A DNA stretch of 64,000 bases. It comes from Mesostigma viride. Lineage: Eukaryota > Streptophyta > Mesostigmatophyceae > Mesostigmatales > Mesostigmataceae. Below the pieces are notes generated by a model, which was not told where the DNA came from, made no database searches, and was given only the letters and a program-made list of their open reading frames with translations. A program made the translations under genes and the position numbers. This document shows positions 11,767 through 21,294 of this stretch, piece after piece (the stretch's first letter is position 1; each line of letters opens with the position of its first letter). Location: assembly GCA_009746045.1 (NCBI GenBank), contig RPFO01000026.1:1987286-2051285 (forward strand), written 5' to 3'.

Positions 11767-12357
11767 CCTGGCGCTGCCTTCTATTCCCCCAACCACCGGC
11801 CTGACATCGTGGTGCTGGACTTTGAGGGGGGTGGCCGGCATCTGCTTATTGACGTTTCGGTGGCGCGGCCCTTGGCTCTTAGCCACGTGGCTGGGGCCTC
11901 CCTCACGGCAGGTTACACGGCGGACCGGGCGGAGCGGGCCAAGCTCCTGGCCTACGTACGGCGACGTCGGGCACCATCGTGTGGCGCCCTTTGTCCTGGA
12001 GGAGTTTGGGGCCATGGGGCCCCTGACCTCCGCCTTCTTCAAGGAGTGTTGCCGGCTCCGGGAGGACCGGCTGGACCTGGAGGGCCAGCGGGCCCCATGG
12101 TCGGCGCGGACCTGGACGTCATATTGGCGTCAGCGCTTGTCGGTGGCACTGACTCGGGCCATGGCTGACATCATGCTCCGCCGTACGCGGGCTGATTTTG
12201 CGGTGCAGCAGGTCTATTAGGTTCCTCCCGTTAGGCGTTTCCATTGGTCTTATCGTAGTATAGAGCTTTGACATGGCTCTGTATATAGGTTGATAGCTAT
12301 GGGCGTTTGCTTTGATTTGAGTGATTTCACTCTGATGTAAGTAATTATATTTTTATA
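11767..12357 (+). mobile_element. 5'-truncated family B retroelement
   Basis: This 591-bp insert has an exact 13-bp target duplication and a 3' end in TAATTATATTTTTATA. It codes for the last part of the family B protein (RPDIVVLDF, then LLIDVSVARPL, to the stop near 12220). Compared with the copy at 20190-21281, four extra bases near 11955 shift the frame. It has landed inside the LINE fragment at 11080. Confidence 0.85.
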
Positions 12358-12370
12358 ATATATATTGACC

Positions 12371-12789
12371 TGGCCTGGCCCCAAGGACATTCCAAAAAGG
12401 GTAGGGAAACATGCATGCCACGAACTACGCCCAGATGTTGCTAGCTGGCCGACCTAGTGGTCCCAGCCCAGTTTGAACACCGCATCCACTCTCTCGATCC
12501 CTTCTTTGGACTGCCATGCAGAACAAGACGCGGTGGCAGAAGATTGTCAAGGCTCACACGCCAGCCCCTGTGGGCAAGCCACCTCCACCCAAGAGGAGGA
12601 GGCGTTTTGATGAGTAGTGTAGTTAGGATTTTCTAGACTAGATAGCTTAGAGTTAGGTTAGTTCGATACGCGGCTTTCCTCCACTCCACCCATCCATCAA
12701 GGAATATGTGCTACATGATCTCCCAACGGAGGCATGTTATAATTAATTTTTTAAAAATCCATGGATCACGCCAGCTGCACAAGGTACAA
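12371..12789. other. Retroelement debris with a stem-loop tail
   Basis: Positions 12371-12610 resemble 3'-region LINE sequence but could not be aligned with certainty. At 12716-12740 lies the family stem-loop (CTCCCAACGGAG) followed by an AATTAATT-rich tail, in plus orientation. No gene is present. Confidence 0.45.
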
Positions 12790-13158
12790 CTAACTACATA
12801 ACAAAACTACAACACGCAGCAACATCGCTGCCGGCCCACCATGCAGGCCTGGAAGGGATCTAGACCGCATGGGTCGCGACAAATTCGGCCCGGGTGCGGC
12901 GGAAGAACACATCAGCCACGGTGCGAGTGAAGGCGAGTGACAGGCGCTGCCGCCAATACGAGGACCACGTGCGGGCAGACCACGCGGGGCGGTCTGACCC
13001 TCGAGGTCAAGGCGGTCTTCACGGCACTGGCAGCACTCGTGTCCAGAAAAACTCCGCTGTCTTGGGGCCCATGGCCCCGAACTCCTCAATTGGACAAAGG
13101 GGATGACCCGGTGGGGCCCCACATTGCCGTAGGAGGCAAACTTGTCGCGCTCAGCCAC
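12790..13158 (-). pseudogene. Diverged family B retroelement fragment
   Basis: The minus strand reads a diverged copy of the family B C-terminus: a VGPHRVIPFV stretch, then REDRLDLEGQ, then a region like WRQRLSVALTRAMADIM in a shifted frame. It is broken by frameshifts. It is older than the two plus-strand copies at 11767 and 20190. Confidence 0.7.
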
Positions 13159-13199
13159 AGCGCGTCAGCTAGCAGCGCCGGCATCCCACTGTATATATC

Positions 13200-13430
13200 A
13201 TCAATCCATTAAATTAAATTATATAACATGACTCTGTGGGGAGAACATGTAGCACCGACGCGGCTCCCGCGGCCTTCGCGTCTTTCCTGTCAGACCGTAC
13301 CCTAGTCCTTCCACGGCGTTGGATTGCCATGCGTCCATGCATAGTTGTCTCACTTCGATCACATGTAGCACGTATTCCCTTGTGTGGTGGATGGAGGTGA
13401 GCGAAGCCGGAAAACCTAAGTAAGCTAATC
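13200..13430 (-). repeat. Stem-loop tail plus dispersed short repeat
   Basis: An AAATTAAATT tract is followed by TAACATGACTCTGTGGGGAG (13223-13242), a variant of the LINE tail stem-loop seen here in reverse. Next, 13256-13365 is a minus copy of the short repeat also found at 14940-15260 and 51205-51240 (GGCGATCCAACGCC, GTGAGACAACTATG). Confidence 0.55.
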
Positions 13431-13440
13431 TCTCTCATGG

Positions 13441-13776
13441 ATCGAGCTCAGCCTGGCCGGCACCTCCTTACGTGTGGGCTGGGCCCAGCAATGCTCGCCG
13501 CCGCAAGGCCCGCACCTTCAAAGAACAGCTAGTCGAGGACATATGGGGGGCCTAGGCCTCTCCGTGCTTTGTCCAGAATGATGGACAATTAAGGCCAAGT
13601 GGGCCCAGGTCATAGAGGACAACGAACCCCCTCCCGTGGGGGAGCGCCCGCGATTGCAAACACACACGCGGGAAGCACGCCACCTAGACAGGTCCCCTAG
13701 GGTAGAGAGCTTAGATTAGAGTTGGCTTGATGTTGTAGATAGCCTAGACCGGCCGGCCGGTAGAGTTGTTCATTTG
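13441..13776 (+). pseudogene. LINE family A 3' end (ORF2 C-terminus and 3' UTR)
   Basis: The sequence matches the C-terminal LINE region at 31680-31845 (a FKEQLVED stretch, then GGLGLSV) but carries frameshifts. It then continues into the 3' UTR (GACAGGTCCCCTAGGGTAGAG, TAGACCGG), which is shared with 56185-56262 and 53310-53320. Confidence 0.75.
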
Positions 13777-14648
13777 CATCCATCCATCCATCCATCCATC
13801 CATCCATCCATCCATCTATCCATCCATCCATCCATCCATCCATCCATCCATCCATCCATCCATCCATCCATCCATCCATCCATCCATCCATCCATCCATC
13901 CATCCATCCATCCATCCATCCATCCATCCATCCATCCATCCATCCATCCATCCATCCATCCATCCATCCATCCATCCATCCATCCATCCATCCATCCATC
14001 CATCCATCCATCCATCCATCCATCCATCCATCCATCCATCCATCCATCCATCCATCCATCCATCCATCCATCCATCCATCCATCCATCCATCCATCCATC
14101 CATCCATCCATCCATCCATCCATCCATCCATCCATCCATCCATCCATCCATCCATCCATCCATCCATCCATCCATCCATCCATCCATCCATCCATCCATC
14201 CATCCATCCATCCATCCATCCATCCATCCATCCATCCATCCATCCATCCATCCATCCATCCATCCATCCATCCATCCATCCATCCATCCATCCATCCATC
14301 CATCCATCCATCCATCCATCCATCCATCCATCCATCCATCCATCCATCCATCCATCCATCCATCCATCCATCCATCCATCCATCCATCCATCCATCCATC
14401 CATCCATCCATCCATCCATCCATCCATCCATCCATCCATCCATCCATCCATCCATCCATCCATCCATCCATCCATCCATCCATCCATCCATCCATCCATC
14501 CATCCATCCATCCATCCATCCATCCATCCATCCATCCATCCATCCATCCATCCATCCATCCATCCATCCATCCATCCATCCATCCATCCATCCATCCATC
14601 CATCCATCCATCCATCCATCCATCCATCCATCCATCCATCCATCCATC
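13777..14648 (+). repeat. (CATC)218 satellite inside a LINE 3' UTR
   Basis: 872 bp of perfect CATC repeats with one substitution near 13817. The same position in the LINE 3' UTR copy at 53331-53344 holds only four or so units, so this tract has expanded in place. All open frames across it (HPSI or MDGW repeats) are artefacts. Confidence 0.97.
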
Positions 14649-14720
14649 GGGGTTAATGCTCCGTGACTCCCCCACGGGAGCACGGGAGTTCAATTACTTA
14701 ACCCAGTTAATTAACATGGA
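14649..14720 (+). mobile_element. LINE family A 3' terminal stem-loop and tail
   Basis: GGGGTTAATGCTCCGTGACT and the following CCCCCACGGGAGCACGGGAG form the terminal stem-loop also seen at 53502 and 53700. Here the TTAA-type tail is short and imperfect. This closes the element whose coding debris begins at 13441. Confidence 0.65.
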
Positions 14721-14934
14721 TCGATCCATGATATTTATTCCGTACGTACCAAATTATGTGGGCATGTAGCGACATGTGCACGCATGCGTGCAGCTCGATC
14801 TATTATAAGTGAGACATAGCTATAGCTGCCCGGCACTCTAGCGCTAGCAAGCTCGATCGATCATGCATGCAAGTACTGCATATGCCTGCGCAGGACTACA
14901 AACTTATAATTTGTCTCAGATCCCAAGAGATTTA

Positions 14935-15265
14935 TATACGAAGTGAGACAGCTATGCCTGGACGCATGGCGATCCAACGCCATGGGAGGACTAGGGTAGT
15001 TTCTGATCAGGCACTCCGCAAAGGTGAAAACCATTTGCGTTGGGGTAGTTGTCTGACACTAGGGTAGTTGTCTGAGAGGAAAGACGCGAAGGCCGCGGGA
15101 GCCGCGTGGCTATCTCTAGGTACACCTGCATGGAGTGAGACAACTATGCCTGGACACGTGGCGATCCAACGCCGTGGAAGGACTAGGGTAGTTGTCTGAG
15201 AGGAAAGACGCGAAGGCCGTGGGAGCCGCGTGGCTATCCGTCTAGGTAGACCTGCATGGAGGGAG
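14935..15265 (+). repeat. Tandem copies of a dispersed short repeat
   Basis: GTGAGACA(A/G)CTATGCCTGGAC, GGCGATCCAACGCC and GACTAGGGTAGTT recur at about 14943-15000 and 15135-15200. GAGAGGAAAGACGCGAAGGCCG follows at 15073 and 15197. A fragment of the tRNA-related SINE body (CACTCCGCAAAGGTGAAAACC) is embedded at 15011-15040. Confidence 0.7.
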
Positions 15266-15719
15266 ACAGAGGGTACCAAGAAAGGTTTACAGGGAAAACA
15301 CACATATACACATGCATGCACACACATGCACCACCACGACCAACACAAACGTACCAAAACTAAGAAGGAAAAGAGGGAACGCATACACACATACACGAAG
15401 GGGCTAAAAAACAAAGTAAGGAGTATACATTACAAAGGGAAAAAAGAAAAAAGAGCAAGAAAGAAAGAAACGAGAAAAGAAAATGTAAACGGTAATAATA
15501 CGAACAATAATAGATTCAGCCGTGTTCAGCCCGTCTCACGTTGCGAGACTGAACAAGTCTCGCGTGCAGACACGTGTGTAGTACTCCTACACACAGATCT
15601 CGAGTGATTTATCTAGTACCAAATCCGAAAGGCTTGCATCACTCCCCGGACAGGAGAACTTTTGCGGATGACTGTAGGTGTAAGTTGGCGATGCCATGGT
15701 AACCGGATGTGGTACACGA

Positions 15720-16065
15720 GCCATGCACGAGCCACGAGGTAGCCATGGCTGACGGCGGAGCTCATAACTTTCACGTTTGGGCACTGAATTCGGCTGTGGA
15801 TATCACAATCGCTTCGTCTTTCTAAGACGCACATGCTGATATATTTTTTCGAAGCTATCACGCAATATTATCAGAAGGGGTTTAGCCATGCTATGCCATG
15901 CAGCCCTTATCAATCATTCAACAAGCCACGAGGTAGCCATGGCTGACGGCGGAGCTCATAACTTTCACGTTTGAGCACCGAATTTAGCCGTGAATATCAC
16001 AATCGATGCGTCTTTCTACGACGCACATGCTGATGTAATTTCCCGAAGCCATTACGCAATATACG
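15720..16065 (+). promoter_or_regulatory. Tandem 5' UTR monomers of the ORF1 element
   Basis: A block of about 140 bp at 15725-15870 is repeated at 15928-16063, the second copy ending at the ORF1 start codon. Shared sequence includes CCACGAGGTAGCCATGGCTG, GAGCTCATAACTTTCACGTT, and TCTTTCTA(A/C)GACGCACATGC. Tandem 5' monomers are known as internal promoters in some L1 families; that role here is an inference. Confidence 0.6.
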
Positions 16066-17445
16066 ATGAGCAAACGCCTCTCGACGCAACGCAGCCTGGC
16101 GGCTGCGCTCGGCAATGATAATACGTCTGCAGCTTCGGCTGCAGCTTCGCCCACCGGCCCAGATGGCAACGGTGACACTAGTCGTGCACTGGTGCTCGCC
16201 CAGCCTCCCGGGCTTGCCTCGCCATCTGCCTCGCCTGACCCCAAGCGCAGTCGCTCTGCTGAGCCGCCCTGGGAAGAGCGCTCCTTTGACGCCAACGCCT
16301 CCAGCTACTGGCTCCAAGGCATAGGAGCCTTCATGGACGACGTGTTTTCCGGCAATCACGCCTCGCTTCTAACCCTGTGCGTGTACTTCACGTCCCACAA
16401 CCGCGGCCGCTGGCCTGGTAATGGCCAGCTTGTCGACCCCGCCGAGGCTCTCCCAATCCTTCACCGCATGAGTCGCCCCAAGCTTCAACGCTTCGCCCTC
16501 TGCTCCCTTGCTGGACGCTCCGAATCCGCGATCTGGGCTTCCCCCCCGCCCACCTTCCCCACCGAAGCCACCATCCGCACCCTCCTCAAGGAAGCTTTCG
16601 AGCAGCACGTGACCCCTCTTGCCGCAGATGTGGCGGCACTTGGCGGCACGCTGGCTGCTGAGCTCCCCACCATCCCCACCGCCACCGCCACCCTCCTCGC
16701 CTCCACCCCCCCCCCCTCCGCCTCCACCGACTCCATCACCGCCGGCCAGCTCCGCGACATCGACCAGCGCCTCAAGGATAATGCAATCGCTATCGAGGTC
16801 TTGCAGAACACAGCAGGCCTCACCGCCCAGGCAGTGAAGGACATTGCCGCCAAGCCCGCCTCGGCTGGCCTGGCCGGCGATGCTCCTCCCATCACGACCT
16901 GGGCGGACATGCTTAAGCAACATACCACCTCCACCACCTCCGCCGTCGCAGCCCAGCTCCAGCGGCAGACGCTTGACCTCCGCGAGGAGGCCGAGCTCGC
17001 CAAGCGCAGCCTCAACGTCATTGTCAAGAATCTCAAGATGGAGGAAGGTGAGAATTCCGAGAAGCTTGCGCGTGTTTTTGAGAGAGAAATCCTTGATCGC
17101 ATGGGCCTTACTGGTGAGATCGAGCTGGCCGCCCACCGCCTTCCCCGCGCGCGGGGTAAGGCCGGGCCGCCCCCGCTCCTTCTCACCTTTAAGACCCCGG
17201 CGGACAAGATTTCTTTTCTCAGACGCCGCAAGCGGCTCGAGAAGACTCTCTTCACCCTTGACGACGACTTGACCCTGGCACAGCAACAACGACGACGGGA
17301 GCTATGGCCGGCCTACCTCCAGCTCCGGCAGACCAAGGCGGGCCAGCCGGTGTACTGGAAGGGGGCGGCCATCTACGTCGGCCACAAGCCCTGGCAAGCG
17401 ACGCCCTCGACCACCGCGGCCCCAGCAACTCCAGCCCCAGCCTAG
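16066..17445 (+). CDS. L1 ORF1p-like protein of a non-LTR retroelement (intact)
   Basis: An intact 459-residue reading frame. Residues 1-75 are Ala/Ser/Pro-rich. About 225-270 (QLRDIDQRLKDNAIAIEVLQ) and 295-320 look like coiled coil. About 325-440 resembles the RRM and C-terminal part of L1 ORF1p (SLNVIVKNL, then FEREILDRMGL, AAHRLPRARG, LLLTFKTPADKISFLRRR, DDDLTLAQQQRRRELWP). ORF1 proteins bind their own RNA and act as nucleic-acid chaperones in retrotransposition; this is family knowledge. An antisense copy (18134-19510) and a truncated copy (51972-52630) share the C-terminal half. An intact frame suggests a recent insertion. Confidence 0.85.
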   Translation: MSKRLSTQRSLAAALGNDNTSAASAAASPTGPDGNGDTSRALVLAQPPGLASPSASPDPKRSRSAEPPWEERSFDANASSYWLQGIGAFMDDVFSGNHASLLTLCVYFTSHNRGRWPGNGQLVDPAEALPILHRMSRPKLQRFALCSLAGRSESAIWASPPPTFPTEATIRTLLKEAFEQHVTPLAADVAALGGTLAAELPTIPTATATLLASTPPPSASTDSITAGQLRDIDQRLKDNAIAIEVLQNTAGLTAQAVKDIAAKPASAGLAGDAPPITTWADMLKQHTTSTTSAVAAQLQRQTLDLREEAELAKRSLNVIVKNLKMEEGENSEKLARVFEREILDRMGLTGEIELAAHRLPRARGKAGPPPLLLTFKTPADKISFLRRRKRLEKTLFTLDDDLTLAQQQRRRELWPAYLQLRQTKAGQPVYWKGAAIYVGHKPWQATPSTTAAPATPAPA

Positions 17446-17678
17446 GGGAATACAGCAGTAGTGTAGAATAGTTAGACAGTGGCCTTGTACATGCCCGCCT
17501 ACTACAGGCACTGTACCAGCTGAGGCCTAGCCTTTTTAGTCATGTACATGTGTGCCTATGATGTGCCACACTCCAGACGATGCCTAGCCTTATTTAGTAA
17601 TGTTGTGCCCATGCAGGGAGTCACTCTCTGCTGAGAAGCCATGCCATAGCTCTTGTATAGCCATGATGATCTTCCCCC

Positions 17679-17688
17679 TCACAGGCAT
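17679..17688. repeat. 10-bp target-site duplication, left copy
   Basis: TCACAGGCAT is found here and at 19678-19687, bracketing the minus-strand insert. The sequences outside the two copies join to give an uninterrupted 3' UTR (CACAGGCATGCTCCCCCC). Confidence 0.85.
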
Positions 17689-19677
17689 TAATTAATTAAT
17701 TAATTAGGAACATAACTCCGTTGGGAGTATATGTAGCACATAGCCCTGAGAAGGGGCATATGAGCCTATAGTACATTCTAAGCTACTTCCTGCAAGGGTG
17801 GGAATGTAAACAACACTTGCTCTAGGTGCACCAGGGCACCCGCACCCTCATGGTCTATCACGCTATGCCCGGGTAAGGGGGGAGCATGCCTGTGAGGGGG
17901 AAGATCATCATGGCTATACAAGAGCTATGGCATGGCTTCTCAGCAGAGAGTGACTCCCTGCATGGGCACAACATTACTAAATAAGGCTAGGCATCGTCTG
18001 GAGTGTGGCACATCATAGGCACACATGTACATGACTAAAAAGGGCTAGGCCTCAGCTGGTATAGTGCCTGTAGTAGGCGGGCATGTACAAGGCCACTGTC
18101 TAACTATTCTACACTACTGCTGTACATATTCCCCTAGGCTGGGGCTGGAGTTGCTGGGGCCGCGGTGGTCGAGGGGGTCGCTTGCCAGGGCTTGTGGCCG
18201 ACGTAGATGGCCGCCCCCTTCCAGTACACCGGCTGGCCCGCCTTGGTCTGCCGGAGCTGGAGGTAGGTCGACCATAGCTCCCGTCGTCGTTGTTGCTGTG
18301 CCAGGGTCAAGTCGTCGTCAAGGGTGAAGAGAGTCTTCTCGAGCCGCTTGCGGCGTCTGAGAAAAGAAATCTTGTCTGCCGGAGTCTTAAAGGTGAGAAG
18401 GAGCGGGGCGGCCCGGCCTTACCCCGCGCGCGGGGAAGGCGGTGGGCGGCCAGCTCGATCTCACCAGTAAGGCCCATGCGATCAAGGATTTCTCTCTCAA
18501 AAACACGCGCAAGCTTCTCGGAATTCTCACCTTCCTCCATCTTGAGATTCTTGACAATGACGTTGAGGCTACGCTTGGCGAGCTCGGCCTCCTCGCGGAG
18601 GTCAAGCGTCTGCCGCTGGAGCTGGGCTGCGACGGCGGAGGTGGTGGAGGTGGTATGTTGCTTAAGCATGTCCGCCCAGGTCGTGATGGGAGGAGCATCG
18701 CCGGCCAGGCCAGCCGAGGCGGGCTTGGCGGCAATGTCCTTCACTGCCTGGGCGGTGAGGCCTGCTGTGTTCTGCAAGACCTCGATAGCGATTGCATTAT
18801 CCTTGAGGCGCTGGTCGATGTCGCGGAGCTGGGCGGTGATGGAGTCGGTGGAGGCGGAGGGGGGGGGGGGGGGAGGCGAGGAGGGTGGCGGTGGCGGTGG
18901 GGATGGTGGGAAGCTCAGCAGCCAACGTGCCGCCAAGTGCCGCCACATCTGCGGCAAGAGGGGTCACGTGCTGCTCGAAAGCTTCCTTGAGGAGGGTGCG
19001 GATGGTGGCTTCGGTGGGGAAGGTGGAGGAGGGCGGGTCCCAGAGCGCGGATTCGGAGCGTCCAGCAAGGGAGCAGAGGGCGAAGCGTTGAAGCTTGGGG
19101 CGACTCATGCGGTGGAGGATTGGGAGAGCCTCGACGGGGTCGACAAGCTGGCCATTACCAGGCCAGCGGCCGCGGTTGTGGGACGTGAAGTGCACGCACA
19201 GGGTTAGAAGCGAGGCGTGATTGCCGGAAAACACGTCGTCCATGAAGGCTCCTATGCCTTGGCGCCAGTAGCTGGAGGCGTTGGCGTCAAAGGAGCGTTC
19301 TTCCCAGGGCGGCTCAGCAGAGCGACTGCGCTTGGGGTCAGGCGAGGCAGATGGCGAGGCAAGCCCGGGAGGCTGGGCGAGCACCAGTGCACGACTAGTG
19401 TCACCGTTGCCATCTGGGCCGGTGGGCGAAGCTGCAGCCGAAGCTGCAGACGTATTATCATTGCCGAGCGCAGCCGCCAGGCTGCGTTGCGTCGAGAGGC
19501 GTTTGCTCATCGTATATTGCGTAATGGCTTCGGAAAATTACATCAGCATGTGCGTCGTAGAAAGACGCATCGATTGTGATATTCACGGCTAAATTCGGTG
19601 CTCAAACGTGAAAGTTATGAGCTCCGCCGTCAGCCATGGCTACCTCGTGGCTCGTGGCTCGTGGGATGATACCGATA
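17689..19677 (-). mobile_element. Antisense copy of the ORF1 element nested in its own 3' UTR
   Basis: A 1989-bp insert in reverse orientation. Reading on the minus strand it has about 165 bp of 5' UTR, ORF1 (19510 to 18134), a 3' UTR of about 400 bp, the stem-loop ACTCCCAACGGAGT (17715-17728) and a TTAATTAATT tail at the left junction. A 10-bp target duplication flanks it. Together with the host copy it makes a 1.7-kb inverted repeat with a spacer of about 200 bp. Confidence 0.85.
18134..19510 (-). pseudogene. ORF1 pseudogene of the antisense element
   Basis: The minus frame starting at 19510 matches the intact ORF1 at 16066 almost residue for residue. It is broken near 18855-18875, where a long homopolymer (C on the coding strand) differs in length, and again near 18405, where a C run is one base short. 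Both breaks are at homopolymers, so sequencing error should be ruled out before calling it dead. Confidence 0.8.
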
Positions 19678-19890
19678 TCACAGGCATGCTCCCCCCTTAC
19701 CCGGGCATAGCGTGATAGACCATGAGGGTGCGGGTGCCAGGCCCTGGTGCACCTAGAGCAAGTGTTGTTTACATTCCCACCCTTGCAGGAAGTAGCTTAG
19801 AATGTATTATAGGCTCATATGCCCCTTCTCAGGGCTATGTGCTACATATACTCCCAACGGAGTTATGTTCCTAATTAATTAATTAATGGT
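19678..19890 (+). mobile_element. ORF1 retroelement, plus copy, resumed 3' UTR and tail
   Basis: This begins with the right copy of TCACAGGCAT and carries the last 200 bp of the 3' UTR of the element begun at 15720. It ends with the stem-loop CTCCCAACGGAG at 19851-19862 and an AATTAATTAATT tail. Confidence 0.8.
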
Positions 19891-20110
19891 AACCGGAGAC
19901 GTCCGTCCTATAGTCAGCAAAAGTTGGTGCGAGAGGTCCCCAGTTCGATTCCGGTCGGATTCATTTGCAGATCGCGTTTTTCCGCGTTTTCCGCGGCCCG
20001 GCACTGAACGCAAATGGTTTTCACCTTTGCGGAGTGCCTGATCAGAATAATAAATAAAGACAAAGTAAAGAGTGACAATAATAACAAAAACAAAAATGGA
20101 ATAAAGGAAG
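19889..20110 (+). mobile_element. Possible tRNA-derived SINE
   Basis: A B-box-like AGTTCGATTCC lies at 19942-19952, with an A-box-like TAGTCAGCAAAAGTTGG about 30 bp upstream (19911-19927). A body of about 90 bp and an A-rich tail (20045-20100) follow. Part of the body is repeated in reverse at 15011-15040. The cloverleaf does not fold cleanly, so it is not called as a functional tRNA. Confidence 0.4.
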
Positions 20111-20189
20111 GTCATTGCTGGATTGTGGTGAGGCACAGGCGATGTTAGAGTATGGGTCACGATCATTGATCAATCTATATATATACCTG

Positions 20190-21281
20190 TCGTCCGTGCC
20201 GCTCAGGCGGCACAGCGCCACCTCCCTCGCGGCACTCCCTCGGTCGCCTCCGTTCAATCTCCCGCCGCATTCCCTGCTCGCGTCATCGATAAACACCAGA
20301 AAACCTACGCGGGTATTCTGCACACGGCTGATTGGATTGCTCTTTTCGCGGACCTCAACGCCCAGGGACGTGCGTGGCTGTTCTCGCTTTCCTTGCGGAG
20401 TGTGGGCTCGGCGTACCTTCGTGCTCTTCCCATGGCCCCCCCATTCGCCTTGGCTCCCAGCCACTACTCGGTGGCGCTCCGGCACCAGCTATTTGCCCCG
20501 CAGCCTCTTGTTCCGGCCGGGCGGCCTTGTGGTAGCTGTGGGCAGCCGCTGGATCCCACGGGGACTCACTACCTTGCCTGCATGGGGGGCCAACAGAATC
20601 AGAATTGGTATTTGTATTTGCACACTGTCCTCCTGACGGTGGTGCTCGCCATGATTCGGTCGGTTTTCCCCCACGCGAACATCCGGTCCGAGGATGCGGA
20701 TGGCGCTGCCTTCTATTCCCCCAACCACCGGCCTGACATCGTGGTGCTGGACTTTGAGGGGGGTGGCCGGCATCTGCTTATCGACGTTTCGGTGGCGCGG
20801 CCCTTGGCTCTTAGCCACGTGGCTGGGGCCTCCCTCACGGCAGGTTACACGGCGGACCGGGCGGAGCGGGCCAAGCTCCTGGCCTACGGCGACGTCGGGC
20901 ACCATCGTGTGGTGCCCTTTGTCCTGGAGGAGTTTGGGGCCATGGGGCCCCTGACCTCCGCCTTCTTCAAGGAGTGTTGCCGGCTCCGGGAGGACCGGCT
21001 GGACCTGGAGGGCCAGCGGGCCCCATGGTCGGCGCGGACCTGGACGTCATATTGGCGTCAGCGCTTGTCGGTGGCGCTGACTCGGGCCATGGCTGACATC
21101 ATGCTCCGCCGTACGCGGGCTGATTTTGCGGTGCAGCAGGGCTATTAGGTTCCTCCCGTTAGGAGTTTCCATTGGTCTTATCGTAGTATAGAGATTTGAC
21201 ATGGCTCTGTATAGAGGTTTATAGCTGGGCGTTTGCTTTGGTTTGAGTGATTTCACTCTGCTGTAAGTAATTATATTTTTA
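20190..21281 (+). mobile_element. Family B retroelement, 1092 bp, 5'-truncated
   Basis: An exact 13-bp target duplication, ATATATATACCTG, flanks it (20177-20189 and 21282-21294). Its 3' end (GTAATTATATTTTTAAT) matches the copy at 11767-12357. Both copies landed in AT-repeat targets followed by pyrimidines. Confidence 0.85.
20283..21148 (+). CDS. C-terminal part of a retroelement protein with CCHC finger and PD-(D/E)XK-like region
   Basis: The frame is open over this stretch and ends at TAG 21146-21148; it has no start of its own because the element is 5'-truncated. It reads RAWLFSLSLRSVGSAYLRAL, then a CCHC finger (CGSCGQPLDPTGTHYLAC), then RPDIVVLDFEGGGRHLLIDV, then a helical C-terminus. 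A CCHC finger followed by an RPD...D-V motif is the layout of the restriction-like endonuclease at the C-terminus of several LINE groups. The catalytic residues are my assignment from the motif only. No reverse transcriptase remains in this copy. Confidence 0.65.
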
Positions 21282-21294
21282 ATATATATACCTG

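Larger units (their letters stand above)
15720..17688 (+). mobile_element. ORF1-coding L1-like retroelement, plus copy, 5' part
   Basis: Contains the 5' monomers, ORF1 and about 240 bp of 3' UTR. It is interrupted at 17688 by a minus-strand copy of the same family; its 3' UTR resumes at 19688 and ends at the stem-loop and ATTAATT tail near 19887. With the insert removed, the element has ORF1 but no reverse transcriptase. Confidence 0.8.

Noticed and set aside
13697-14769. Four long open frames of 275-331 codons (MDGW or HPSI repeats)
   Set aside because: They are translations of the CATC satellite; any 4-bp repeat lacking stops is open in several frames.
16369-17289. Antisense 306-codon frame over ORF1
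   Set aside because: GC-rich sequence with few stops in the reverse frame; Gly-rich composition without domains. ORF1 explains the region.
19911-19952. A functional tRNA gene
   Set aside because: Box A and box B are recognisable, but the acceptor and T stems do not pair well.
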